A stretch of 53,783 bases of DNA from Flavobacteriaceae bacterium (GTDB lineage: Bacteria; Bacteroidota; Bacteroidia; Flavobacteriales; Flavobacteriaceae), in assembly GCA_028280265.1 (NCBI GenBank), contig JANQMD010000045.1:1-53783 (forward strand), read 5' to 3'. This document shows, piece after piece, positions 35,975 to 43,592 of this stretch (its first letter is position 1; each line of letters starts with the position of its first letter). Made by a program: the position numbers and the translations under genes. The notes below the pieces were generated by a model, which was not told where the DNA came from, searched no databases, and was given only the letters and a program-made list of their open reading frames with translations.

Positions 35975-37852
35975 CTACATAAAATTAGAAAGTTGAAATC
36001 TTGTTTGTAGCAGGATCTGAAGTTCTCTTTGTGCTTTAAAAGCATCTTTCAGTCCTAATTTTTCAACCTTCGTCAACTTGGCGAGGTTGATATATCTTCC
36101 AGAATCTTTGCCTTCAAAACCTTGTCGAGTTCTAAACAGCAAAAGCATTTGAAAAGCCTCATAGCAATGATCATAAACCTCAGCGTTTTGAGGTTCTTTC
36201 TTTCTAAGTTGGTCAATTCTTTCCAATGTATTTTTTGCGTCTAATTGCTGATCTAAGCACAAGATTCTGGCAGCATCTACAAAAGACATCATGGCGCGAG
36301 CTTTGATGTCGAAATGATCTTTGTGTTCTCCGGATTGTTCCACTAGAAATTGTCGAAAGAAACCTAAGGGTGCAGGGTTTTGTAACGCATTCTTACCTAG
36401 AAATTTCAAGAAAATGGGACTTTTTTCGATATTTTGATGAATGAATTCCATCAATTGACTTCCAAGACGTTCATCGCCATAAATGGTTTGAAAATCGAAG
36501 AAAATGGTGCAGTGCATGATATTTTTTTCCGTGGGAATTTGAATCCATTTTCGGTATTTTTCTTTCCATTCAGAAAAAGATAAACACCAACTTTTGTTGG
36601 AGGCCATCATGTCTGCTGGACAATATTCAAACCCTATCTCATGTAAGGTATGAGTCACTTTTTTGGCCAAGGATAAGAAATAAGAACGAACAGATTCATT
36701 ATCTTCATGATCTTTAAACACAATTGCATTGTCTTGGTCTGTAAGTAGAACTTGTTCTTTTCGTCCTTGACTCCCCAAAGCGATCCAAGCAAAAGGAACA
36801 GGTGGATTTGATTTTAGGTCTTTAATAGCTAAATTAATCGCCCTATTAGTGAGTGCCTCATTAATCTCGGAAACCACTTTTGTGATGAAAACAATGGATA
36901 CATTTTGTTGCAAATACCGTTGAATCAATTGAGATGTTTTCTGTCGGATATTGATCAATTCCTCTACAGAAAAAGATCGTTTGATCTCTTTGATGAGGAC
37001 AGATGGATTGTTCTCTCGAATCAAAATAATATCGTGTTCCGATAAAAGTCCAACGACATCCGATTGATCTGTTCCGTCTTTGGTAATGCACAAATGCGTA
37101 ATCTTATTTTTAAGCATTGCGATTTGAGCTTCTGCCACTGTAATGCTTTCAGGATAGCAAATTACGGGAACTGACATGATCTTGATGACTTTCTCTTGAA
37201 TGGAGTATTTACCAGTGGCAATTTTAGTACGTAGGTCCTTGTCTGTAATGATTCCAATAGGTTTGTTGTCATGAACCACGATGATAGATCCTACTCGTTT
37301 TACAGTCATAATCTGCGCAGCTGCTTCAACACTGGTCTCTTCCGAGCAAGTAATCGGATTCTTTGAGTATTTGGCGGTGGATTCGTCTTCAATAATAGCT
37401 TCCTTCACTGTAGGGTATAAAAACTTTTCTTCGGTAACTTTGATGAGGTTGTTTGCAAGATTCTGAATAATGAATTTTGTTGCTTCAGTGTTTTTACTGA
37501 TGATGGAATCATACACTTCAGCAGGAATGGAATACAAAATTGTTTCTTCAATAGCCCTAGCACTTAACTTGTAAATGTTTTGTCGGATGAGAGCTCTTAG
37601 CCCAAAAATATCGCCTTCGTCGCATTCATCGGAAAGCTGATCATCATCAGAATACAAACCGATGGCACCTTCTTTCACCAAATAAAAAACAGGTTTGATT
37701 GCCTCATCAATCAGGAAAATATCTTCGTCTACATCGGCATATTCAACTTTAACAGATTGAGCAATTTCAATCTGTTCGTCTACAGTTAGAAATGAAAATG
37801 GCGGAATGTCTTTTAGGAAGTCAGCAATTCTAAGGACAATGGTATTCGTCAT
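35975..37852 (-). CDS. cNMP-binding/CBS/DUF294 nucleotidyltransferase protein
   Basis: This is a multi-domain signalling protein. Residues about 5-115 are a cyclic-nucleotide-binding-like domain, 155-285 a pair of CBS domains that may bind adenine nucleotides (IIVVHDNKPIGIITDKDLR), and 300-390 a DUF294-type nucleotidyltransferase with the polymerase-beta-like motif GSQGRKEQ...DQDN at 360-376, carrying two metal-binding aspartates. The C-terminal DUF294_C helices complete it. I prefer ATG at 37852 over 37864. The domain set resembles GlnD-like uridylyltransferases without the HD parts. It pairs with the exonuclease, so it may modify a nucleotide-bearing target in response to energy status. The substrate is unknown. 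Confidence 0.85.
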   Translation of the reverse strand: MTNTIVLRIADFLKDIPPFSFLTVDEQIEIAQSVKVEYADVDEDIFLIDEAIKPVFYLVKEGAIGLYSDDDQLSDECDEGDIFGLRALIRQNIYKLSARAIEETILYSIPAEVYDSIISKNTEATKFIIQNLANNLIKVTEEKFLYPTVKEAIIEDESTAKYSKNPITCSEETSVEAAAQIMTVKRVGSIIVVHDNKPIGIITDKDLRTKIATGKYSIQEKVIKIMSVPVICYPESITVAEAQIAMLKNKITHLCITKDGTDQSDVVGLLSEHDIILIRENNPSVLIKEIKRSFSVEELINIRQKTSQLIQRYLQQNVSIVFITKVVSEINEALTNRAINLAIKDLKSNPPVPFAWIALGSQGRKEQVLLTDQDNAIVFKDHEDNESVRSYFLSLAKKVTHTLHEIGFEYCPADMMASNKSWCLSFSEWKEKYRKWIQIPTEKNIMHCTIFFDFQTIYGDERLGSQLMEFIHQNIEKSPIFLKFLGKNALQNPAPLGFFRQFLVEQSGEHKDHFDIKARAMMSFVDAARILCLDQQLDAKNTLERIDQLRKKEPQNAEVYDHCYEAFQMLLLFRTRQGFEGKDSGRYINLAKLTKVEKLGLKDAFKAQRELQILLQTRFQLSNFM

Positions 37853-37939
37853 GGTTGATCTCAATAAAACTATCTTTCCTAAGATACGATTAAATCAGAA
37901 AATATGGAAAAGTAAAGCACGAAATTCATGGGTGCTAGC

Positions 37940-39412
37940 TTATGACTTGTATTGTGTTCTCAATGATTTTACAAAAGAAATGGTTCGTTGTTCAATTTCT
38001 TCTTTTTGAATGAGCTTTGGTGGTGATTTACGTTGCGAACAATCTTGAATTTGACAACGTTCGCAGGTGACTCCCACCATCTCTTGATCCACAATCTTGC
38101 TATTGGTAAAAGAGATTTTTCTAAGAAGTGCTTTGTTTAATGGAAGTCCGATGCTGATACTTCTGAATTGACTCTCTTTGAATGGGTCTTTGGTGGCTGA
38201 TGAAATCACCAAATATGATTCATTGTGATTCGGATATTCAGAAATTTGAATTCCAAAATTCTCTTTTTCGCCTTGTTTTAATTTTTCGAACACTTTTAAC
38301 GACATCCAACGTCGACAATAATGTTCGTCAGATTGATTGGAGGTCGGAGCATGAGAAGAAGACAAATGCAGTTCCTTGGTCAGATCATAGCGATCTTTCT
38401 CTATGGAATAGTTGAATCGTAAAAAGAATAAGTCTTTAAATTCAAAGTCTTTCGATAGAATATTCGTGAGTCGTTGGAAGAGTGTTTCTGGAGAGACATT
38501 ATACTTGTTTAAAAGAACTTTAAAATGTATAGGCCTAATCTCACTTTTATTGAATAATACTTTTAAATCAGTAACAATAGACTGTCTGGACATTAAGAGT
38601 GCTCCAGCAAAGTAAGAAGCCTGAAAGTTCGTCAATACTTGATCAAAGCTGTCAAATTGAATCCAAGGAAATGTGGTCAATCGATCTTCTATTTTCAGGT
38701 AGTTGAAACCAATTTCTTTCGCACAAATAAATAACTCCTGCTGTTCATCAATCTTTTTGGAAATCAATAGGGTAGAGGAGTCTTTTACAAAAACGGATCT
38801 CAAGTCATTGTATTCTGGGCTGTCTAAATTTTCTTTTATGATTGTATACCCATATTCTTCTTTTAAGATATCTACTAAGTCAGATTTCTTAATTTTCTTT
38901 GAAAGCTCCAGTTGGTAGCTTTTAGCGAATGAAAGAACGCTCTGTTCCAGTTCAGGAAAGAAATTGTGGTTTGCCTCTTGGTAAGAACGTACAGAAGCTA
39001 AATAAAAATTGTCCTTTCCAAAATTGTAATTTCTCGCAATCTCGAAAATGGTGCTGATGAATGCAGTTACCTTTGCTGGTGATCTTGAAATAATGTCAAT
39101 CAATGCCGCTTGCTGAATTCCGAAAAGCTCAAATGGAATCTCTTTTAAAAAATTTGATTCAAGAATCTTCGCGATAGGAGCAAGATTTTTCTCAAGTTTT
39201 AAAGAAACCAATTCATCGTAACTCACATCCAAACACTTGGCCAATATGGAGATCTTATCTGGTTTTGGATATTTTTTGCCCTTTTCGATCTCGTTTAAGT
39301 AGGATTTAGACATCCCAGAAATCTTCGCCAATCCGAATAAAGAAAGCTCTTTATCGGTGCGAATTTGCTTCAATTTTAAACCAAAAATAAGCTTGATGTA
39401 TTCTTGTTCCAT
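37940..39412 (-). CDS. ScfR-family short-chain fatty acyl transcriptional regulator
   Basis: This is a DNA-binding regulator of fatty-acid metabolism related to ScfR/RamB-type proteins. Residues 8-62 form an XRE helix-turn-helix (LKLKQIRTDKELSLFGLAK and SKSYLNEIEKGKKYPKP), residues about 150-270 an IrrE-like middle domain, and the C-terminus holds a cysteine cluster (CERCQIQDC, C450, C453, C458) typical of the PF09856 group. The gene is divergent from aceB, and a perfect palindrome lies between them. It probably senses an acyl-CoA and controls the glyoxylate and acetate genes and itself. A TATATTTG -7 box would place the transcript start very close to the ATG. Confidence 0.88.
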   Translation of the reverse strand: MEQEYIKLIFGLKLKQIRTDKELSLFGLAKISGMSKSYLNEIEKGKKYPKPDKISILAKCLDVSYDELVSLKLEKNLAPIAKILESNFLKEIPFELFGIQQAALIDIISRSPAKVTAFISTIFEIARNYNFGKDNFYLASVRSYQEANHNFFPELEQSVLSFAKSYQLELSKKIKKSDLVDILKEEYGYTIIKENLDSPEYNDLRSVFVKDSSTLLISKKIDEQQELFICAKEIGFNYLKIEDRLTTFPWIQFDSFDQVLTNFQASYFAGALLMSRQSIVTDLKVLFNKSEIRPIHFKVLLNKYNVSPETLFQRLTNILSKDFEFKDLFFLRFNYSIEKDRYDLTKELHLSSSHAPTSNQSDEHYCRRWMSLKVFEKLKQGEKENFGIQISEYPNHNESYLVISSATKDPFKESQFRSISIGLPLNKALLRKISFTNSKIVDQEMVGVTCERCQIQDCSQRKSPPKLIQKEEIEQRTISFVKSLRTQYKS

Positions 39413-39417
39413 GCTGA

Positions 39418-39425
39418 CAAATATA
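39418..39425 (-). promoter_or_regulatory. Regulator-gene -7 box, leaderless-like
   Basis: The minus strand reads TATATTTG, a perfect TAnnTTTG match, only 5 bases before the ATG at 39412. If real, the mRNA would start at or next to the start codon. No -33 TTG is visible. Confidence 0.45.
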
Positions 39426-39449
39426 GAATTATTTGCGGAAATTTTGTTT

Positions 39450-39486
39450 TTAGCGAAAAAAAATAATTAGCGAACGTTCGCTAATT
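39450..39486. promoter_or_regulatory. Candidate operator: 22-bp palindrome plus extra half-site
   Basis: Positions 39465-39486 are a perfect 22-bp palindrome made of TTAGCGAA (39467-39474) and its inverted copy TTCGCTAA (39477-39484). A further direct TTAGCGAA lies at 39450-39457, 17 bases away, and TTTGCGGAA at 39432-39440 is a weaker relative. The cluster lies between the divergent ScfR and aceB genes. The pattern resembles RamB-type TTTGCAAA-like motifs. ScfR binding is inferred from position. Confidence 0.65.
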
Positions 39487-39507
39487 AAAAAAAATATTGT
39501 AACATTG
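39477..39507 (+). promoter_or_regulatory. Candidate aceB promoter overlapping the operator
   Basis: TTCG at 39477-39480 and TAACATTG at 39500-39507 are separated by 19 bases, one mismatch from the -7 consensus. The -33 part lies inside the palindrome, so the operator could control promoter access. The start codon follows 23 bases later. Confidence 0.35.
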
Positions 39508-39530
39508 TGTCAGAATAAAAAAGTAGTCAC

Positions 39531-41123
39531 ATGATCGCAACAGTTTCAAATACCCGTATTGCCTTCTTAAAAGAGGCAAAAAAACACTATCCGAATATTT
39601 TAACACAACAAGCATTGGATTTTTTATCTGCACTGCACGAAAACTTCAATGATCGAAGATTGCAATTGTTGGAAAATAGAAAAGAACAACAAGTTGCATT
39701 TGATAAAGGAGTACTTCCAGATTTTTTATCAGGTACAAAACAGATAAGAGAGTCAGAGTGGACAGCAAGAGAAATCCCAAAAGACCTTTTGGATAGAAGA
39801 GTAGAGATTACTGGACCTGTCGATCGTAAAATGGTGATCAATGCATTGAATTCAGGTGCAAAAACCTTTATGGCAGATTTTGAAGACAGTACTGCTCCTA
39901 CTTGGGACAATGTGATGCAAGGTCAGCAAAATCTATTAGATGCAAACGAGCGAAAAATTGATTTCTGCGACATTTCGCGCGGTAAAGAATATAGTTTGAA
40001 CGAAAAAACAGCAGTTCTACTGATGAGACCTAGAGGTTTGCATTTAAATGAAAAGCATTTGCTGTGTGAAGGCAGAGAAATGTCAGGATCTCTGGTAGAT
40101 TTTGGGTTGTATGTTTTTCACAATACAGAAGTGTTACTAAAGCAACAAACTGCTCCTTATTTTTATCTTCCTAAACTGGAAGACTACAAAGAAGCGGAAT
40201 GGTGGAATGATGTTTTTGTATTTGCACAAGAGTATCTTGGAGTTCCTCGAGGCACCTTCAAAACAACACTTTTAATCGAGACAATTACGGCAAGTTTTCA
40301 ACTGCATGAGTTTATTTATGCATTAAGAGATCATATAGTTGGTTTGAATTGTGGTCGTTGGGATTATATTTTTTCATATATCAAGAAGCTAAAAAATCAT
40401 CAGAACTTTTTAGTTCCAGATAGAGATCAGGTAACTATGGCTACTCCGTTCATGGAAGCGTATTCAAAATTAGTTGTAAAAACTTGTCATCAAAGAGGTA
40501 TTCACGCTATAGGAGGAATGGCAGCTCAAATTCCTATTAAGAATAACGATCGAGCCAATCAGAAAGCATTAGAAAAAGTAAAAGCTGACAAAGAGCGAGA
40601 GGTGAAAAATGGGCATGATGGAACTTGGGTGGCACATCCTGCTCTGGTAAAAGTAGCAATGGATGTGTTTGATGAATACATGCCAAAAAACAATCAGATC
40701 GATAGAGTTCCAGAAATCTCCATCTCACAAAAAGATCTTTTAGAACTCCCAAAAGGAACGATTACTGAAGATGGAATTAGAAAAAATATCAATGTTGGAA
40801 TTTTATATTTAGAGTCATGGTTAAGAGGAGTAGGAGCTGCAGCTTTATACCATTTAATGGAAGATGCTGCGACGGCAGAAATCTCTCGCACACAGTTATG
40901 GCATTGGTTAGATAAAAATGCCAAGCTAGAGGATGGAAGAATTTTTACAAGAAAATTGTACAAGGAAATTTTTGATGATGAGGTGGAAAAACTCATCCTC
41001 TTTTGCGGACCCGATAAAATTATTGAAGGAGAGTATAAGGAAGCAATCATCTTGTTCAATAATCTGATTTTGAGTGAAACCTTTGAAGAGTTTCTCACCT
41101 TACCAGCATACACCAACTTATAA
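39531..41123 (+). CDS. aceB: Malate synthase A
   Basis: This is malate synthase, condensing glyoxylate with acetyl-CoA to malate in the glyoxylate shunt. The 530-residue length is typical of isoform A. The motifs FMADFEDSTAPTWDN near residue 112, LLMRPRGLHLNEKH near 165 and GLNCGRWDYIFSYIKK near 268 surround the catalytic Arg and the magnesium-binding acidic residues. It lies immediately downstream of the operator and upstream of isocitrate lyase, so the two shunt enzymes form one unit, with a hairpin between them. Confidence 0.95.
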   Translation: MIATVSNTRIAFLKEAKKHYPNILTQQALDFLSALHENFNDRRLQLLENRKEQQVAFDKGVLPDFLSGTKQIRESEWTAREIPKDLLDRRVEITGPVDRKMVINALNSGAKTFMADFEDSTAPTWDNVMQGQQNLLDANERKIDFCDISRGKEYSLNEKTAVLLMRPRGLHLNEKHLLCEGREMSGSLVDFGLYVFHNTEVLLKQQTAPYFYLPKLEDYKEAEWWNDVFVFAQEYLGVPRGTFKTTLLIETITASFQLHEFIYALRDHIVGLNCGRWDYIFSYIKKLKNHQNFLVPDRDQVTMATPFMEAYSKLVVKTCHQRGIHAIGGMAAQIPIKNNDRANQKALEKVKADKEREVKNGHDGTWVAHPALVKVAMDVFDEYMPKNNQIDRVPEISISQKDLLELPKGTITEDGIRKNINVGILYLESWLRGVGAAALYHLMEDAATAEISRTQLWHWLDKNAKLEDGRIFTRKLYKEIFDDEVEKLILFCGPDKIIEGEYKEAIILFNNLILSETFEEFLTLPAYTNL

Positions 41124-41128
41124 AAAAC

Positions 41129-41166
41129 AAATCCCGCGAATGCGGCAACATTCTTTGCGGGATTTT
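41129..41166 (+). terminator. Hairpin between aceB and aceA
   Basis: AAATCCCGC pairs with GCGGGATTT and GAATG with CATTC, giving a 14-bp stem with a 3-base bulge and a CGGCAA loop, followed by TTTTAAAA. The short T run suggests partial termination or processing between aceB and aceA rather than a full stop. Confidence 0.65.
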
Positions 41167-41196
41167 AAAATGATCATATAAATCAAATTCAAAATT

Positions 41197-42825
41197 ATGA
41201 AAAATCTACAACGTAGCAATTACAGTTCTGCACTAGAAAGAGTCATCAACCTAAAAAAGAAGTATGGAGATACCTGGGGAAATATTTCACCAGAAAACTC
41301 TGCGAGAATGATGACCCAAAATCAATTTAAGACAGGCTTAGATATTGCAAAATATACCGCAGCTATTATGAGAAAAGACATGGCAGAATATGATGCTGAC
41401 TTTTCTCAATACACACAGTCTTTGGGTTGTTGGCATGGATTTGTTGCACAGCAAAATATGATTGCTATTAAAAAGCATCACAAAACAACTCAAAAAAGAT
41501 ATTTATATCTCTCAGGTTGGATGGTGGCTGCCTTGCGATCAGAGTTTGGTCCTTTACCTGATCAATCGATGCACGAAAAAACGGCAGTGCCTAAATTGAT
41601 TGAAGAGATTTATGACTTCTTACGTCAGGCTGATGCCATAGAGTTTAATGATTTGTTTCGCAGATTGGAAAATGGAGAAGATGTCCAAGATCAAATCAAT
41701 AACTTTCAAACGCACGTAGTGCCTATTATTGCTGATATCGATGCTGGATTCGGTAATGAGGAAGCTACTTATTTATTGGCAAAAGAAATGATCAAAGCGG
41801 GTGCCTGTGCCATTCAGATTGAAAACCAAGTATCTGACGCCAAACAATGTGGGCATCAAGATGGAAAAGTAACGGTTCCACACGAGGACTTCATTGCCAA
41901 ATTAAATGCAGTGCGCTATGCATTTCTGGAGTTAGGTATTGATGATGGAGTGATCGTAGCAAGAACGGATTCAGAGGGAGCAGGGCTCACTCAAAAACTT
42001 CCTGTGAGTAAAGAGCCTGGTGATTTAGCTTCAAAGTATTTAGATTTTATCGAAACTGAAGAGATTTCTCTAGAAGAAGTGAACGAATATGATGTTTTAT
42101 TAAAGCGAAATGGTAGATTGGTAAAGCCAGTTAGACTTCCCAATGGTTTGTACAAATTCAAAGAAGGGTCGAATATAGATAGAGTCGTATTAGATTGTAT
42201 CACGAGCCTTCAATATGGAGCTGATTTGCTTTGGATAGAAACACCCACTCCCAATGTAAAACAGATTGCACACATGGTAAACCGAGTAAGAGAAGTGGTT
42301 CCAACGGCTAAATTGGTGTACAACAACTCTCCATCCTTTAATTGGACCTTAAATTTCCGAAAGCAAGCTTATGAAGAAATGGAATTAGAGGGAGTCAATA
42401 TGACGGAGTACGATAGAAACAACTTAATGGATGCAAGTTATGACAATACTGAGTTGAGCTATAGAGCAGATCAAAAAATTAAAACATTCCAAGAAGATGG
42501 AGCTAGAGAAGCAGGAATCTTTCATCATTTAATCACGCTGCCTACGTATCATACTACTGCGCTTCATATGAATGATTTGACTGTAGGGTACTATGGTGAT
42601 GAAGGAATGTTAGCTTATGTGAAAAATGTGCAGCGACAAGAGATCAGAAAAGGAGTTTCTTGTGTAAAACACCAGAGAATGGCAGGATCAGATTTGGGTG
42701 ATGATCACAAAACATTCTTTGCGGGAGAAAATGCATTAAAGGCAGGAGGTACAAAAAACACCTCTAATCAATTTGAAGAAAAGAAAATAGTAAAAGAGGT
42801 GGAACAGTTGTCTGAAGCCGTATGA
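41197..42825 (+). CDS. aceA: Isocitrate lyase
   Basis: This is isocitrate lyase, splitting isocitrate to glyoxylate and succinate, the first step of the glyoxylate shunt. The active-site motif reads KQCGHQDGKV with catalytic Cys218, as in Pseudomonas-type ICL. SLGCWHGFVAQQ near residue 70 and IADIDAGFGNEEATY near 178 are also conserved. At 542 residues it belongs to the longer type. It follows aceB within the same unit and is followed by a bidirectional terminator. Confidence 0.96.
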   Translation: MKNLQRSNYSSALERVINLKKKYGDTWGNISPENSARMMTQNQFKTGLDIAKYTAAIMRKDMAEYDADFSQYTQSLGCWHGFVAQQNMIAIKKHHKTTQKRYLYLSGWMVAALRSEFGPLPDQSMHEKTAVPKLIEEIYDFLRQADAIEFNDLFRRLENGEDVQDQINNFQTHVVPIIADIDAGFGNEEATYLLAKEMIKAGACAIQIENQVSDAKQCGHQDGKVTVPHEDFIAKLNAVRYAFLELGIDDGVIVARTDSEGAGLTQKLPVSKEPGDLASKYLDFIETEEISLEEVNEYDVLLKRNGRLVKPVRLPNGLYKFKEGSNIDRVVLDCITSLQYGADLLWIETPTPNVKQIAHMVNRVREVVPTAKLVYNNSPSFNWTLNFRKQAYEEMELEGVNMTEYDRNNLMDASYDNTELSYRADQKIKTFQEDGAREAGIFHHLITLPTYHTTALHMNDLTVGYYGDEGMLAYVKNVQRQEIRKGVSCVKHQRMAGSDLGDDHKTFFAGENALKAGGTKNTSNQFEEKKIVKEVEQLSEAV

Positions 42826-42886
42826 TACAAATTTTGTAGGCTTTCGTACATAGAGTCTAAGGAATTTAGTTGTTTATTTAAAAGTG

Positions 42887-42907
42887 AAGAGCCCATCTGG
42901 GCTCTTT
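42887..42907. terminator. Bidirectional terminator after aceA
   Basis: AAGAGCCC and GGGCTCTT pair exactly around ATCT, ending in TTTC on the plus strand. It lies between aceA and the convergent response-regulator gene, which ends two bases later. Confidence 0.8.
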
Positions 42908-42908
42908 C

Positions 42909-43592
42909 TTATATGAATCCCTTTTCTCGGGCATTTAAAACCAATTGACGATCATCGCCACGAGCATCAAAAATTTCTTCTAGTTGACTCTTTCTTTTTT
43001 TTATGGCCGCTAATGAAAGGTGTATAATTTCAGGAAGATCTTTCAAGCGAGTTCCAATAGACAGTTCGTATAAAATTTTTCGATCTATCTTATCAACCAA
43101 CAAGTCATTGGAAATTTGACTGCGTAATAACTTGGTCACCGTTTTACTGTAGTAAGGAGGGTCTGTTAAGACCTCTTGGATGGCTTCTACCAATTCCAAA
43201 GGTGTAATATCATTTTTGATTAAAAAACCATCTGGGTTGAGGTGCTTAAAGATGTTGTGGATTCGATAATTGTCGTTAAATGTGGTAGAGACAATGATCT
43301 TCGTTTCGGGTAAAAGCTCTTTAATTTTTAAACCCAAATCTTCACCCGATAAAATTTTACCATCCGCAGACGGGGGCAAACTGATGTCTAAAAAAACGAT
43401 TGCCAATGAATTGTCAGAACTAGCGTATTCTTGAATACAATCTCTGCCCGTATCACAGTTATTGGCAATTTCAATATGAAAAGAGAATGTCGGATTTTTT
43501 TTACTTACATAATGGAAAGCACTTTTGTATGCTTCAGAAATAAGAGGATGGTCATCAATAATTAATGCATGTAGCGGTTTGTTAGTTGTCAT
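42909..43592 (-). CDS. NarL/LuxR-type response regulator
   Basis: This is a two-component regulator of 227 residues. Residues 1-135 form a receiver with the acidic pair IIDDHP and phospho-site D69 (AIVFLDISLPP). The C-terminal part, about 160-225, resembles a LuxR-type helix-turn-helix (IHLSLAAIKKRKSQLEEIF), though it is shorter and less canonical than NarL. The start overlaps the kinase gene by 11 bases, so the two are co-translated. The target genes are unknown. Confidence 0.88.
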   Translation of the reverse strand: MTTNKPLHALIIDDHPLISEAYKSAFHYVSKKNPTFSFHIEIANNCDTGRDCIQEYASSDNSLAIVFLDISLPPSADGKILSGEDLGLKIKELLPETKIIVSTTFNDNYRIHNIFKHLNPDGFLIKNDITPLELVEAIQEVLTDPPYYSKTVTKLLRSQISNDLLVDKIDRKILYELSIGTRLKDLPEIIHLSLAAIKKRKSQLEEIFDARGDDRQLVLNAREKGFI

